Below, piece after piece: positions 10,155 to 18,330 of a stretch of DNA of 64,000 bases; the first letter of the stretch is position 1, and every line of letters begins with the position of its first letter. Made by a program: the position numbers and the translations under genes. This DNA comes from Ktedonobacterales bacterium (GTDB lineage Bacteria; Chloroflexota; Ktedonobacteria; Ktedonobacterales; Ktedonobacteraceae): positions 21,211 to 85,210 of the forward strand of contig DAIDJF010000016.1 in assembly GCA_027451525.1 (NCBI GenBank), given 5' to 3'. The notes under the pieces were generated by a model. The model saw nothing but the letters and a program-made list of their open reading frames with translations, searched no databases and was not told where the DNA came from.

Positions 10155-11078
10155 ATGTCTGAACCCATTGTTCTTTGCGATAATCTGGTCAAAATTTATA
10201 AGGTCGCTGATTTAGAGGTTGTCGCCTTGCAAGGACTGGACCTGGAAGTTGTGGCGGGAGAGATGATGGCGATTGTCGGCGCGTCTGGTTCCGGCAAAAG
10301 CACGTTGCTCAATATTTTGAGCGGTCTCGACTTGCCGAGCGCGGGCCGCTGTATCGTCGATGGCTATGATCTCACGCGCCTGAGCAATGCGCAACGCATC
10401 CACTATCGCCGCTTCATCGTCGGTCAGGTCTGGCAGCAGAGCGGGCGTAATTTATTGCCAGAATTGAGCGCGGAGGCCAATGTTGAACTGCCACAGATGT
10501 TAAGCGGCGTGGGCAGCAGCCAGCGTACAAAACGCGCCAAAGAATTGCTCGAATTGGTTGGACTAGGTGGTATGGGTCACAAGCGACCGTTTCAGCTTTC
10601 GGGAGGCGAACAGCAACGCGCCGCTATCGCCGTTGCCCTCGCCAATCAGCCGAAGCTCTTACTAGCCGACGAACCCACAGGCGAACTCGATTCTGTGACC
10701 GCCTCTGAGGTCCTGCACCTGATGCGCACGCTCAATCAAGAACTCGGCCTGACGATCATCACAGTCACGCACGACGCCGCTATCGCCGCCGAGGTTGATC
10801 GTACTATCGCCATTCGCGACGGACGCACCAGCACCGAAACCGTGCGTCGCGAGACAGTCTTGGAGAACATTGAGGCCCATATGCAAGCGGCCAGTGCCGT
10901 AATTGGTCTGCCGAGCGAGACGCACCGCGAATCTGTTTTGATCGACCGCGCTGGTCGCCTGCAACTGCCCAAAGAGGCCATCGAACGCATTCCCTTCAAT
11001 GGGCGTGCCGAGGTGCGCATCACCGACGACCACGTGGAAATCTGGCCTCTTGTTACGGAAACCAATGGCAAAAATTAA
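10155..11078 (+). CDS. ABC transporter ATP-binding protein with C-terminal extension
   Basis: A 307-residue MacB/LolD-class ATPase. Walker A is GASGSGKST (about 42-50), the signature is LSGGEQQR (about 149), Walker B is LLLADEPTGELD (about 170) and the H-loop is TVTHD. The start is the ATG at 10155 because AAAAGGAGT lies just upstream; a reading frame extends further 5' but inside the preceding permease's end. Beyond the usual ~230 residues there is a ~75-residue extension containing GRLQLPKEAIERI and AEVRITDDHVEI, which resembles an AbrB/SpoVT swapped-hairpin fold. It presumably energises one or more of the three upstream permeases. Confidence 0.9.
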   Translation: MSEPIVLCDNLVKIYKVADLEVVALQGLDLEVVAGEMMAIVGASGSGKSTLLNILSGLDLPSAGRCIVDGYDLTRLSNAQRIHYRRFIVGQVWQQSGRNLLPELSAEANVELPQMLSGVGSSQRTKRAKELLELVGLGGMGHKRPFQLSGGEQQRAAIAVALANQPKLLLADEPTGELDSVTASEVLHLMRTLNQELGLTIITVTHDAAIAAEVDRTIAIRDGRTSTETVRRETVLENIEAHMQAASAVIGLPSETHRESVLIDRAGRLQLPKEAIERIPFNGRAEVRITDDHVEIWPLVTETNGKN

Positions 11079-11108
11079 GCGCAGATAAACATATAAAGGA
11101 GCAATACT

Positions 11109-11801
11109 ATGACTTCTGAGGTGGCAGTCGCAACAATCGCGGAAACGCGCGGCGTGACACGTGAATTTCGCTCTGGCGGCGGTATCGTGCGCGCCCTGCG
11201 TGGCGTTGATCTGCGCATTCGCCCAGGCGAATTTGTCGCGCTGCGGGGACGTTCAGGCTCAGGCAAAACAACCCTGCTCAATATTCTCATCGGCCTGGAT
11301 AACCCCACCGAGGGACAGGTCTTTATTCTCGAACGCGACCTCTCGAAAATGAGCGAATCCGAGCGCGCCCGTCTGCGCCGTGAAAGTATTGGCATGATGT
11401 TTCAAAACGCGCACCTCTTCCCTTCGCTCACCGCGCAAGAGAATGTCGAAATTCCTTTGCGCCTTGCCCGAATGCAATCGGCACAGCGCACACGGCAGGC
11501 GCGTGAAGCCCTGGAACAGGTTGGATTGGGCAAACGCGCCCATCATCGCGGCCTGGAACTCTCCGGCGGCGAACAGCAACGTGTCGCCCTCGCACGTGCC
11601 CTCGTGCATCAACCGCGCTTCATCGTTGCTGACGAGCCGACAGGCAATCTGGACTCGCTGACTGGACGCGATATCACGAAACTGCTAAGCGATATCTGCC
11701 ACACCAATAAAATCGGCATGCTGATCGCCACCCACGATGCCACGCTCGTAGCAATGGCGGACCGCGTTGCCATCATTCAGGATGGACGGATTGCTGAATA
11801 G
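11109..11801 (+). CDS. ABC transporter ATP-binding protein
   Basis: A 230-residue MacB/LolD-like ATPase of normal length: Walker A GRSGSGKTT (47-55), signature LSGGEQQRVALARAL (about 153), Walker B FIVADEPTGNLD (about 174), H-loop IATHD (about 209). Shine-Dalgarno AAAGGAGC precedes the ATG. It closes the five-gene transporter operon. Its last 29 bp overlap the convergent OsmC gene. Having two ATPases for three permeases suggests either a heterodimeric ATPase or alternative pairings. Confidence 0.92.
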   Translation: MTSEVAVATIAETRGVTREFRSGGGIVRALRGVDLRIRPGEFVALRGRSGSGKTTLLNILIGLDNPTEGQVFILERDLSKMSESERARLRRESIGMMFQNAHLFPSLTAQENVEIPLRLARMQSAQRTRQAREALEQVGLGKRAHHRGLELSGGEQQRVALARALVHQPRFIVADEPTGNLDSLTGRDITKLLSDICHTNKIGMLIATHDATLVAMADRVAIIQDGRIAE

Positions 11802-12216
11802 TGTAGCGATGCGTGATGTGCGCGCTTTTACTGAGCATCGCCTCGACGCCACAATAGCGCGTCTCCGCGAGTTCGATAGCGCGCTCAACGAACGCCCCTT
11901 GCACATCACGCCCACTAAGGAGATGTTCTACGCTGATCTCGGTAAATATCTTCGGATGCTGCGTAGCACGTTTCCCATGCACGCGCAACTCATAGCCCGT
12001 AATCTCCTGTTTACGCGCCCGTAAGATCGAGAGCACGCTGATACCTGTGCAGCCAGCCAGCGCGACCAGCAGCATCTCCATCGGTGACGCACCAGCTACC
12101 ACGCTCCCCTCGCTCACATCATCCAGCATGTCGAGCGTGACAGAGTGACCAGAACCCGTCTCAACCGTAAAGCGCATCTGCTCTTCAAGACGCGCTATCA
12201 CCTGCATCTCTTGCAT
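11773..12216 (-). CDS. OsmC family peroxiredoxin-like protein
   Basis: A 147-residue protein of the OsmC/Ohr superfamily, which reduces organic hydroperoxides with paired cysteines. Both expected cysteines are visible, in GCTGISV (about 56) and RYCGVEAML (about 122). The spacing and PMEMLLVALAGC motif fit the YhfA/OsmC branch rather than Ohr. The start ATG at 12216 follows AGAGGT. It lies 30 bp downstream of the MBL-fold gene on the same strand, so the two are probably co-transcribed. Substrate not known. Confidence 0.88.
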   Translation of the reverse strand: MQEMQVIARLEEQMRFTVETGSGHSVTLDMLDDVSEGSVVAGASPMEMLLVALAGCTGISVLSILRARKQEITGYELRVHGKRATQHPKIFTEISVEHLLSGRDVQGAFVERAIELAETRYCGVEAMLSKSAHITHRYTIQQSVHPE

Positions 12217-12245
12217 AGGACCTCTTCTTACAAATAGTCAAAGGA

Positions 12246-12977
12246 CTAGAGCACAAACGACATCAAATCATGCCCAATCAGCAGCGTCCCCTGATAGCCA
12301 CGCTGTCGCGCCTCAGCTTGCAAGTGCGCCGCATGCAGTTCACGGTAGAGATGTGAGCAGACAATAGTACGGGCCTGCGTACTGACAGCGAGATCAACAA
12401 TCTGCGCATCGGAGATATGCCCAGAATCGATCACCGCCAGATCAACATCTTTTAGAAAAGCAATCTCTTGCTCGTGAAAATAAGAGTCGCCCGTCAGCGC
12501 GTATGTCTTATCATGCCACGTGAAGCGCAAACCATGATTACCCGCTGGCGGCAGGCTCGCGGCCTCAAACTGGTGGGAAGCGACGGTATAACAGCCTTCA
12601 GTGATCTCGTGAACCTGTATAGCGTAGGTCGGTTGGCGCAGAGAACGCTCGCCATAGAGCTGTATCAGACCATCGACAAGCTGACGCACCCCTGGCGGAC
12701 CATAGAGATGCACATCGGTGCTGCGCGGGTCGCGCTGTGACCACGCGCCCGCCTGCAAGAAGGGCACCAGATCGGAGACATGGTCGGGATGAAAATGTGA
12801 CAGGACGATATGCTCTATCTGATAGTGGCGCACACCCGCCTCTAAAAGGCGTTGCACCACGCCATGTCCACAATCGAAAAGGATGCAGGTTGTGTCCAAT
12901 TCAAGCAGCACGCTTGAGGCACGCCGCTCGTATTCAAGTTGGCACGTTCCCGTTCCCAGCAGTGTTAACATACTCAT
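12246..12977 (-). CDS. MBL-fold metal-dependent hydrolase (RNase Z-like)
   Basis: A 243-residue metallo-beta-lactamase-fold protein. The metal motif HFHPDH is at residues 61-66 and further ligands are plausible in TGDSYF and CSHLYREL. The N-terminal LTLLGTGTCQ and the layout match the ribonuclease Z/arylsulfatase-like cytosolic branch, but the RNase Z exosite is not evident, so 'MBL-fold hydrolase' is safer. I chose the ATG at 12977, 10 bp after GGGGAGAG, over an in-frame TTG at 12986. First gene of a probable two-gene operon with osmC. Confidence 0.8.
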   Translation of the reverse strand: MSMLTLLGTGTCQLEYERRASSVLLELDTTCILFDCGHGVVQRLLEAGVRHYQIEHIVLSHFHPDHVSDLVPFLQAGAWSQRDPRSTDVHLYGPPGVRQLVDGLIQLYGERSLRQPTYAIQVHEITEGCYTVASHQFEAASLPPAGNHGLRFTWHDKTYALTGDSYFHEQEIAFLKDVDLAVIDSGHISDAQIVDLAVSTQARTIVCSHLYRELHAAHLQAEARQRGYQGTLLIGHDLMSFVL

Positions 12978-13084
12978 CGCAAACAAACTCTCCCCAAGCT
13001 GTACTTTTCGGCTTATCCATCACCATAGTACGAGAAAACAACACCATAGTGCAACACAAGTCTATCTACCCAAACAGAGCAGAA

Positions 13085-13096
13085 CAGTATATACTG
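13085..13096. promoter_or_regulatory. 12-bp perfect palindrome upstream of the GNAT gene
   Basis: CAGTATATACTG sits 50 bp before the acetyltransferase start. It could be a small operator or a -10 region; there is no further support. Confidence 0.3.
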
Positions 13097-13146
13097 AGAA
13101 GCATTAGCAAATAGTTTTAACGAGGGCGACTAGAGGGATTTTCTAT

Positions 13147-13662
13147 ATGTGCTTTCTCATAGAACCTGCGCTGCAATACAAAGAGAGTTATCTGCAAGCA
13201 ATGCAAGAATTTCAAGACGAGGGAACCTACCGTATCTACAATCTTCAGCGCGTGGCCGAACATTTTGAGGAATATCTGACGCTCATTAAACAAGCGCAAG
13301 CCAGCGATGTAGACACACCAGGGCGCGTACCCAGTGCTGATTTCTGGCTTATCGACAATAATGAATTTATTGGCCGGCTCAATCTGCGCTATAAGTTGAA
13401 TGAGCCACTCCTGAAATTCGGCGGGCATATCGGCTACGAGATCAGGCCGGGCAGGCGCAAGCATGGCTATGGGAAAATCATCTTGCGCCTGGGCCTGGAG
13501 AAAGCGCGTGAGGCAGGCATTGAGCGCGTACTGGTGACATGCGACGATGACAATATCGCGTCAAGCAAGATCATCGAACACAACGGCGGTCGCCTGGAAA
13601 ACGCCGTTGAAATCCCCAAGTCAAGCAAGCGCAAACTACGCTACTGGATCGATCTTGCTTGA
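13147..13662 (+). CDS. GNAT family N-acetyltransferase
   Basis: A 171-residue GCN5-related acetyltransferase. The acetyl-CoA segment is IRPGRRKHGYGKIILRLGL (a variant of R/Q-x-x-G-x-G/A at about 99-117), followed by CDDDNIASSKIIEHNGG, the usual motif B. The N-terminal half (EFQDEG, FWLIDNNEFIGRLNLR) resembles the YkkB/predicted small-molecule acetyltransferases, so an amine or amino-acid substrate is likely but unidentified. The ATG at 13147 follows AGAGGGA. CAAGCAAGCG at the gene end (from 13622) recurs inverted after the stop (to 13680) and may form a 3' hairpin. Confidence 0.85.
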   Translation: MCFLIEPALQYKESYLQAMQEFQDEGTYRIYNLQRVAEHFEEYLTLIKQAQASDVDTPGRVPSADFWLIDNNEFIGRLNLRYKLNEPLLKFGGHIGYEIRPGRRKHGYGKIILRLGLEKAREAGIERVLVTCDDDNIASSKIIEHNGGRLENAVEIPKSSKRKLRYWIDLA

Positions 13663-13745
13663 TTGACTGACGCTTGCTTGTAGCAGCTACGATATTGCAC
13701 ATATCCCTCACGCTCGATGCGCACATAAATTTTCGATTCATTCAA

Positions 13746-14678
13746 TTAAATTACTCGTTTTTCGCGCAAATCATACAAGGGTAAGCCAGTTTGGGCAGCA
13801 ATAAATTGTAGGAGTTTTTGTGTTTCTTGCTGATGTTGTGCATCCAGCAACCAGGGACGATAGCGTCTCAGCGGCCAGAACGATTGTGAGGGAGCATCAA
13901 CCCATTTGACACTGGCATTTTCGCTTACAAGTGCATAAGTCCGCTGGCTCTTTGGTCCACTACCTCCGCTCACTATACAAAAGAGACGCGCCTCTTCCCA
14001 AGGGATATCGATATAACCTTTTCCGAATGCATAAAGGGTCAAACTCTCTTCATCAACATTTACAAATTGCTCAGTAAGCATCGAGAAGATATCCTTTGGG
14101 GCTGATTCGTCTTCCTCTTCTGCTTCCTCTTGTTGCTCCTGCGCTTTACGGGTTGTCTTGCGCCGCAGCCACATCACATAGAAGACTACCATAACAGGCA
14201 CGCCAACAAAAGCGATACCAAATCGCAGCAATAGCCCCAAGGCGAACGAAGACGGTAAAAGAAGGATAATGAAGGGCATACAAAGAGCTAACATAAAAAG
14301 CCAACCAAGAAAATAGGCCAGAATACAAGCACTTATTCTTGTTCGCCAACTGATAAAAATATAAGGAGGTAGCGTGTGTTTATCAGGAATTGGTTGGTCA
14401 ATAGCTAAAAAGCTAGTATCACCAAGTAGTACACGCTCTATACGCTGTAAGTATGATTTCCTGCTATACCAGTAAACATCAAAAATACGTTTTGCATATA
14501 CAGCAGCAAGTGTGATAAAAGGGATCAGCAAAATCGGGCTAAAAACAAAGGTTTGCGCCTGATATGATTGTACCAAGATAACAGCAGCAGTAAAGGCCAG
14601 GAAACCAGCCCAGACTTTAGGTGCTGTGGCACGTAAATGTGCGCGTTCTAAAGTAACCTCAGGATTAATTTGCAGCAT
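13746..14678 (-). CDS. YcxB-like membrane protein
   Basis: A 310-residue protein with four predicted helices in two pairs (about 27-63 and 113-168). The soluble C-terminal half begins after a Glu-rich linker (EEAEEEDESAPKD) and contains GKGYIDIPWEEARLFCIVSGG, similar to YcxB-like PH-type domains. No enzymatic motif is seen. It is divergent from the XRE-ImmA gene and shares with it the region holding a 25-bp palindrome. Function unknown. Confidence 0.6.
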   Translation of the reverse strand: MLQINPEVTLERAHLRATAPKVWAGFLAFTAAVILVQSYQAQTFVFSPILLIPFITLAAVYAKRIFDVYWYSRKSYLQRIERVLLGDTSFLAIDQPIPDKHTLPPYIFISWRTRISACILAYFLGWLFMLALCMPFIILLLPSSFALGLLLRFGIAFVGVPVMVVFYVMWLRRKTTRKAQEQQEEAEEEDESAPKDIFSMLTEQFVNVDEESLTLYAFGKGYIDIPWEEARLFCIVSGGSGPKSQRTYALVSENASVKWVDAPSQSFWPLRRYRPWLLDAQHQQETQKLLQFIAAQTGLPLYDLREKRVI

Positions 14679-14839
14679 ACAATCTCGCTTTCTATTATTT
14701 TTATGGAGATAATTTTAAGCGAGGCAATCGATAATGTCTATCCTTACATAGAGCAAATACCATTGCATAAAATTAGTTTATGAACACAAATTATCGCAAA
14801 TACGTCTTTTATCCTGACATATATTCATTAAAGTCCGCT

Positions 14840-14874
14840 AAAATATTGACAATGTCAGTATTTTAAGATACACT
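14840..14874 (+). promoter_or_regulatory. promoter with overlapping near-perfect palindromic operator
   Basis: TTGACA (14846-14851), 17 bp, TACACT (14869-14874) form a good promoter. The -35 lies inside a 25-bp near-palindrome (14840-14864): AAAATA, one base, TGACA, one centre base, TGTCA, one base, TATTTT. This resembles sites bound by XRE-family repressors, so autoregulation by the downstream XRE-ImmA protein is likely. Confidence 0.6.
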
Positions 14875-14975
14875 TGTATCATATTAAGCATTATAGACAA
14901 ATATACCAGAGAAAGCGCGGCATACACGACTAGACAGGGGACACACAGCTATGGCAGGCAATATTCTGGAAAATA

Positions 14976-16160
14976 TTGATTTTACGCGCACTCGGCAAGG
15001 AACTTCAGCAGGCACGCACGAAACGCGGCCTGACGCAAGAAGAGGCCGCGCGCCTGATCAACGTGGCACGCACGACGCTAACCGCGATTGAAAAAGGTGA
15101 GCGGCGCATTAAAGTCGAGGAACTCATCACCCTGGCACAGGCATATGGTCGTCAGGTAAGTGACTTTGTACGCCCACGTCCTCAGATCGATACGTTTCAA
15201 GTGCAGTTTCGCGGTCCCGTTCAGTATAGCAGCGAAGATGAGGGCAAAATTGCCACCTCGATCTATCAATTAGAAGAGTTAGCGCGCAATTATCTGGAAT
15301 TGGAGCAGATTACAAACTCTCCGCTCGCACGCAAATATCCAACAGAGTATGACATACGTGGTCTCAACACTGATGACGCGGCAGAAAGCGTTGCCAGCGC
15401 GGAACGCAATCGCCTCGGCTTAGGTGATGGTCCACTTCCCATCTTACGTGATATTTTAGAACAGGATGTTGGTCTACGCATCTTCTACATCCCCCTCAAT
15501 CATCATAAATTTTCCGCAATCTATCTCTACGATGAACAGGTCGGTGGATGCATAGCGATTAATAGCCAACATCCAGAAGAACGTTATCGCTGGTCACTGG
15601 CTCATGAATATGGTCATTTTCTAGCCCACCGTTATAAAGCAGAGGTCTTCGCGCAGGACAGTTATCAACGACAACCCGAACAGGAACGCTTCGCTGATGC
15701 CTTCGCGAGTTATTTTTTGATGCCCAGCAGCGGTCTGCTACGACGCTATAACGATATCGTGCGCCTGAAAAAGAAAATCACGCCTGCTGATCTCTGCACA
15801 CTCGCTAACTACTATGGCGTGTCTGTTGCAGCAATGACCTTACGCCTTGAAGGAATGAAATTATTGCCCACGGGAACCTGGGATAGACTTTGTGAACGTG
15901 GTTTCAAGGTGCGAGAGGCACAGCAGCAGCTTGGTTTAAACACTATTGCAGAACCACGCGGACAGCTCCCTTTACGCTACCAATATCTGGCAGTCTCCGC
16001 TTTTGACCGAGATTTACTAACCGAAGGACAATTCGCACATTTTCTTGGCGTAGATCGTGTCACCGCGCGTACTATTGCGGAAGCCTTACGCCAGCATACA
16101 ACAGGCATTACTGACGATACTACTATTGATCTAGATATGTCACAATCTATAGGAGCATAG
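14976..16160 (+). CDS. XRE-family regulator fused to ImmA/IrrE metallopeptidase
   Basis: The N-terminal helix-turn-helix (ARTKRGLTQEEAARLINVARTTLTAIEKG, seen as consecutive parts at residues 13-41) is followed by an ImmA/IrrE zinc-peptidase domain with HEYGH (210-214) and the downstream ERFADAFASYFLMP block. Such proteins sense stress or signals and control repressors by proteolysis; here DNA-binding and protease parts are fused. In this frame the only start is a TTG at 14976 with no good Shine-Dalgarno. An ATG at 14951, after AGGGG, reads MAGNILENID in another frame; removing one T from the T4 run at 14980-14983 would join it to LRALGKELQQ. So the true N-terminus is probably frameshifted, by mutation or sequencing error. 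Confidence 0.85.
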   Translation: MILRALGKELQQARTKRGLTQEEAARLINVARTTLTAIEKGERRIKVEELITLAQAYGRQVSDFVRPRPQIDTFQVQFRGPVQYSSEDEGKIATSIYQLEELARNYLELEQITNSPLARKYPTEYDIRGLNTDDAAESVASAERNRLGLGDGPLPILRDILEQDVGLRIFYIPLNHHKFSAIYLYDEQVGGCIAINSQHPEERYRWSLAHEYGHFLAHRYKAEVFAQDSYQRQPEQERFADAFASYFLMPSSGLLRRYNDIVRLKKKITPADLCTLANYYGVSVAAMTLRLEGMKLLPTGTWDRLCERGFKVREAQQQLGLNTIAEPRGQLPLRYQYLAVSAFDRDLLTEGQFAHFLGVDRVTARTIAEALRQHTTGITDDTTIDLDMSQSIGA

Positions 16161-16217
16161 GAGCAACGCGGTGGAGTATTACAGTGTCAGACAGCGTTCG
16201 TTCACGCGCTCGCTACG

Positions 16218-16266
16218 CACCAGGCAAGCAGCATCCCTGCTTTGCCTGGTGGCGGCAATTCTTTTT
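16218..16266 (+). terminator. imperfect hairpin between convergent genes, followed by T5
   Basis: CACCAGGCAAGCA (16218-16230) pairs with TGCTTTGCCTGGTG (16238-16251) with one bulge, and a T5 run follows at 16262-16266. It could terminate the XRE-ImmA transcript; the distance from stem to T-run is longer than ideal. Confidence 0.45.
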
Positions 16267-17338
16267 ATAGAGAGAGCGTCACGGTCTGCCCGGTTTGCGC
16301 ACTCACGCGGGCAGCTTCGATCACGCGCAACACATCTACCACGCCAGCCGCGTCAACGGGCGGTTTGCCACCGCTGCGCAAGGCATCGCGTAGCAGCATA
16401 TAGTAGGCAGGATAGTTGCCAGGGAGGGTCTTCAGCGGACTATCATTATGTACGCCATTCACGTCTGTGACCAGATGGCCCCAGCGTTCGCGCCTTTCTT
16501 CTCCCCAGTACTCATCACCTGGACGCTCACCAGTGCGTAAAGCATCTTCCTGCGGGTCCAAACCCCACTTCTCATAAGTCCCGTGTAGACCAGTAATGCG
16601 CACGCGCTGAGCCGCAATATGCGCCAGCACGCTCATCCACAGATGGGCATTGACACCGTTGGGGAATTGGAGCGCGACAAAGGTATCGTCATCTACCTGC
16701 GCTCCAGGGCGTCTGGTCGCCATTTCAGCGTAAACATGCGTCGGCTTGCCAAAGAGGAACATCGCCTGATCTATCAAGTGGCTTCCCAGGTCGAAGAGGA
16801 GTCCACCACCTTCAGCAGGGTCCGCAAGCTCACGCCATGCCTCTGGACGCGGCTCCGCTCGAAATCGCTCGAAACGCGACTCATAGCGCGTAATCGGACC
16901 CAGCGTTCCCATTTCCATTAAGTGGCGCACGGTGAGAAAATCGTTATCCCAGCGTCTATTTTGAAACACAGTCAATAGCATGCCCGTTTCGTGACTCACC
17001 TGGAGCAATTGCTCTGCCTCAGCAACAGAGGATGCCAGCGGCTTATCAATCACCACGGGCAAACCTGCACGCATCGCCGCAACACCTAACGAAGCGTGAA
17101 CACGATTTGGGGTTGCAATCACAACAAGATCATAGCGTGTAGGCTCATACCACAACTCTTCAGCACGATCAAAAATTTCAGCAGTAGGGAAATCGCGTCG
17201 CGCCTGCGCTTGACGCTCTGGTGAACCGGTGACGATAGCAGCAACACGCATTTCCGCTGTAGTGGAAATCAATGGAGCGTGGAAAACTGCACCCGCTAAC
17301 CCGTAACCGATAATTGCGACTCTTAAAGGAGATGGCAT
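16265..17338 (-). CDS. Gfo/Idh/MocA family oxidoreductase
   Basis: A 357-residue NAD(P)-dependent dehydrogenase acting on sugars, inositols or related polyols. The Rossmann motif is VAIIGYGLAGAVFH (7-20), and the substrate-lysine motif is VVIDKPLA (about 96), the DKP variant of the usual EKP. The C-terminal half has the typical beta-sheet domain with GGGLLFDLGSHLIDQAMFLFG. Length is normal. It stands alone between convergent and divergent genes, so the natural substrate cannot be inferred. Confidence 0.88.
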   Translation of the reverse strand: MPSPLRVAIIGYGLAGAVFHAPLISTTAEMRVAAIVTGSPERQAQARRDFPTAEIFDRAEELWYEPTRYDLVVIATPNRVHASLGVAAMRAGLPVVIDKPLASSVAEAEQLLQVSHETGMLLTVFQNRRWDNDFLTVRHLMEMGTLGPITRYESRFERFRAEPRPEAWRELADPAEGGGLLFDLGSHLIDQAMFLFGKPTHVYAEMATRRPGAQVDDDTFVALQFPNGVNAHLWMSVLAHIAAQRVRITGLHGTYEKWGLDPQEDALRTGERPGDEYWGEERRERWGHLVTDVNGVHNDSPLKTLPGNYPAYYMLLRDALRSGGKPPVDAAGVVDVLRVIEAARVSAQTGQTVTLSL

Positions 17339-17508
17339 TGTTCAAAGACCTCTTCTAGCACACAGATTATACTCATCTATTATACCCCATGTGCGCAATT
17401 TCTGTCTTGCTCACTAGTTTAACATACAAAGGTGTCAATCTCAACGCCAATGGTGTATAATTACGAGGCACGACACGTCTTCTAGCTAGCTTCTAGGGGA
17501 GAGAACGT

Positions 17509-18330
17509 TTGAAAAACTCGGTCCAGACAGTAGAAGAGCTACAAGCAGAAATACACCGTCTGCGAACACGTGTAACAGAACTAGAGACGCACGAGCAAGA
17601 GCTTCAGCGTCTGAATGAATTTTTGAATACCGTTAGTCATGAAATGAAAAATCCACTCACGGTTATTAACGGGAACATTCAACTAGTTAAACGACGCTTG
17701 AATGCATTTTTAAGCGTTGAGACCATTTCAGATGAACAGCTTGATACATTCGCGCTCGTATATGGACTACTCAACAGCGTAGAACAACAGGTTCAAACTG
17801 AGAACCACCTAATTGATGACTTACTTGATGTCTCACGTATTCAATCCAATCGTCTTACACTGAACAAAGACATTGGTGATCTGCATGTCATACTAGAGAT
17901 GACCTATAAAAAATTGCATCTTATGGTCCCAAATCGCACTATTACCATAGAAGACGCCGTGCAGAAACCGCTTCCCGTCTTTATTGATACCAATCGTATC
18001 AAACAAGTTATTCAACATTATGTCATCAATGCGCTAAAATTCTCAGAGGCCGATAGCGCAGTGACAATCCGGCTCGATGCCGATGAACACAACGCCCGTG
18101 TCGCGGTTCATAACGCGGGACCCGGCATTGCAATTGAAGAACAGGAACGCATCTGGCAACATTTTTATCAGATTGCAGACAATGAACCAAAACATGAAAT
18201 GGGCAAGGGCCTTGGTCTGGGACTCTATATCAGTCAAGCTATTATCGAGCTTCATCAGGGCAACGTAGGACTGGAAAGTTCCCCCGATCAAGGCTCCACG
18301 TTTTGGTTCACATTGCCTCTTGCTGCTTAA
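17509..18330 (+). CDS. soluble sensor histidine kinase
   Basis: A 273-residue kinase with no membrane segment and no recognisable sensor domain. An N-terminal coiled coil (residues about 6-37, VEELQAEIHRLRTRVTELE) leads into the H-box NTVSHEMKNPLTV (His44). ATPase motifs follow: N-box VINALKFS, G1 AGPGIAIEE, F-box WQHFYQIAD and G2 GLGLGLYIS. It begins at a TTG preceded by AGGGGAGAG. No response regulator is adjacent, so it is an orphan. Its stop overlaps that of the convergent phosphoesterase-like gene by 3 bp. A TATAAT at 17456 may belong to its promoter. Confidence 0.88.
   Translation: MKNSVQTVEELQAEIHRLRTRVTELETHEQELQRLNEFLNTVSHEMKNPLTVINGNIQLVKRRLNAFLSVETISDEQLDTFALVYGLLNSVEQQVQTENHLIDDLLDVSRIQSNRLTLNKDIGDLHVILEMTYKKLHLMVPNRTITIEDAVQKPLPVFIDTNRIKQVIQHYVINALKFSEADSAVTIRLDADEHNARVAVHNAGPGIAIEEQERIWQHFYQIADNEPKHEMGKGLGLGLYISQAIIELHQGNVGLESSPDQGSTFWFTLPLAA

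Noticed and set aside
16171..16470. Plus-strand 99-codon frame after the XRE-ImmA gene
   Set aside because: It crosses a hairpin and overlaps the Gfo/Idh gene antisense; Arg-rich composition typical of a shadow frame.
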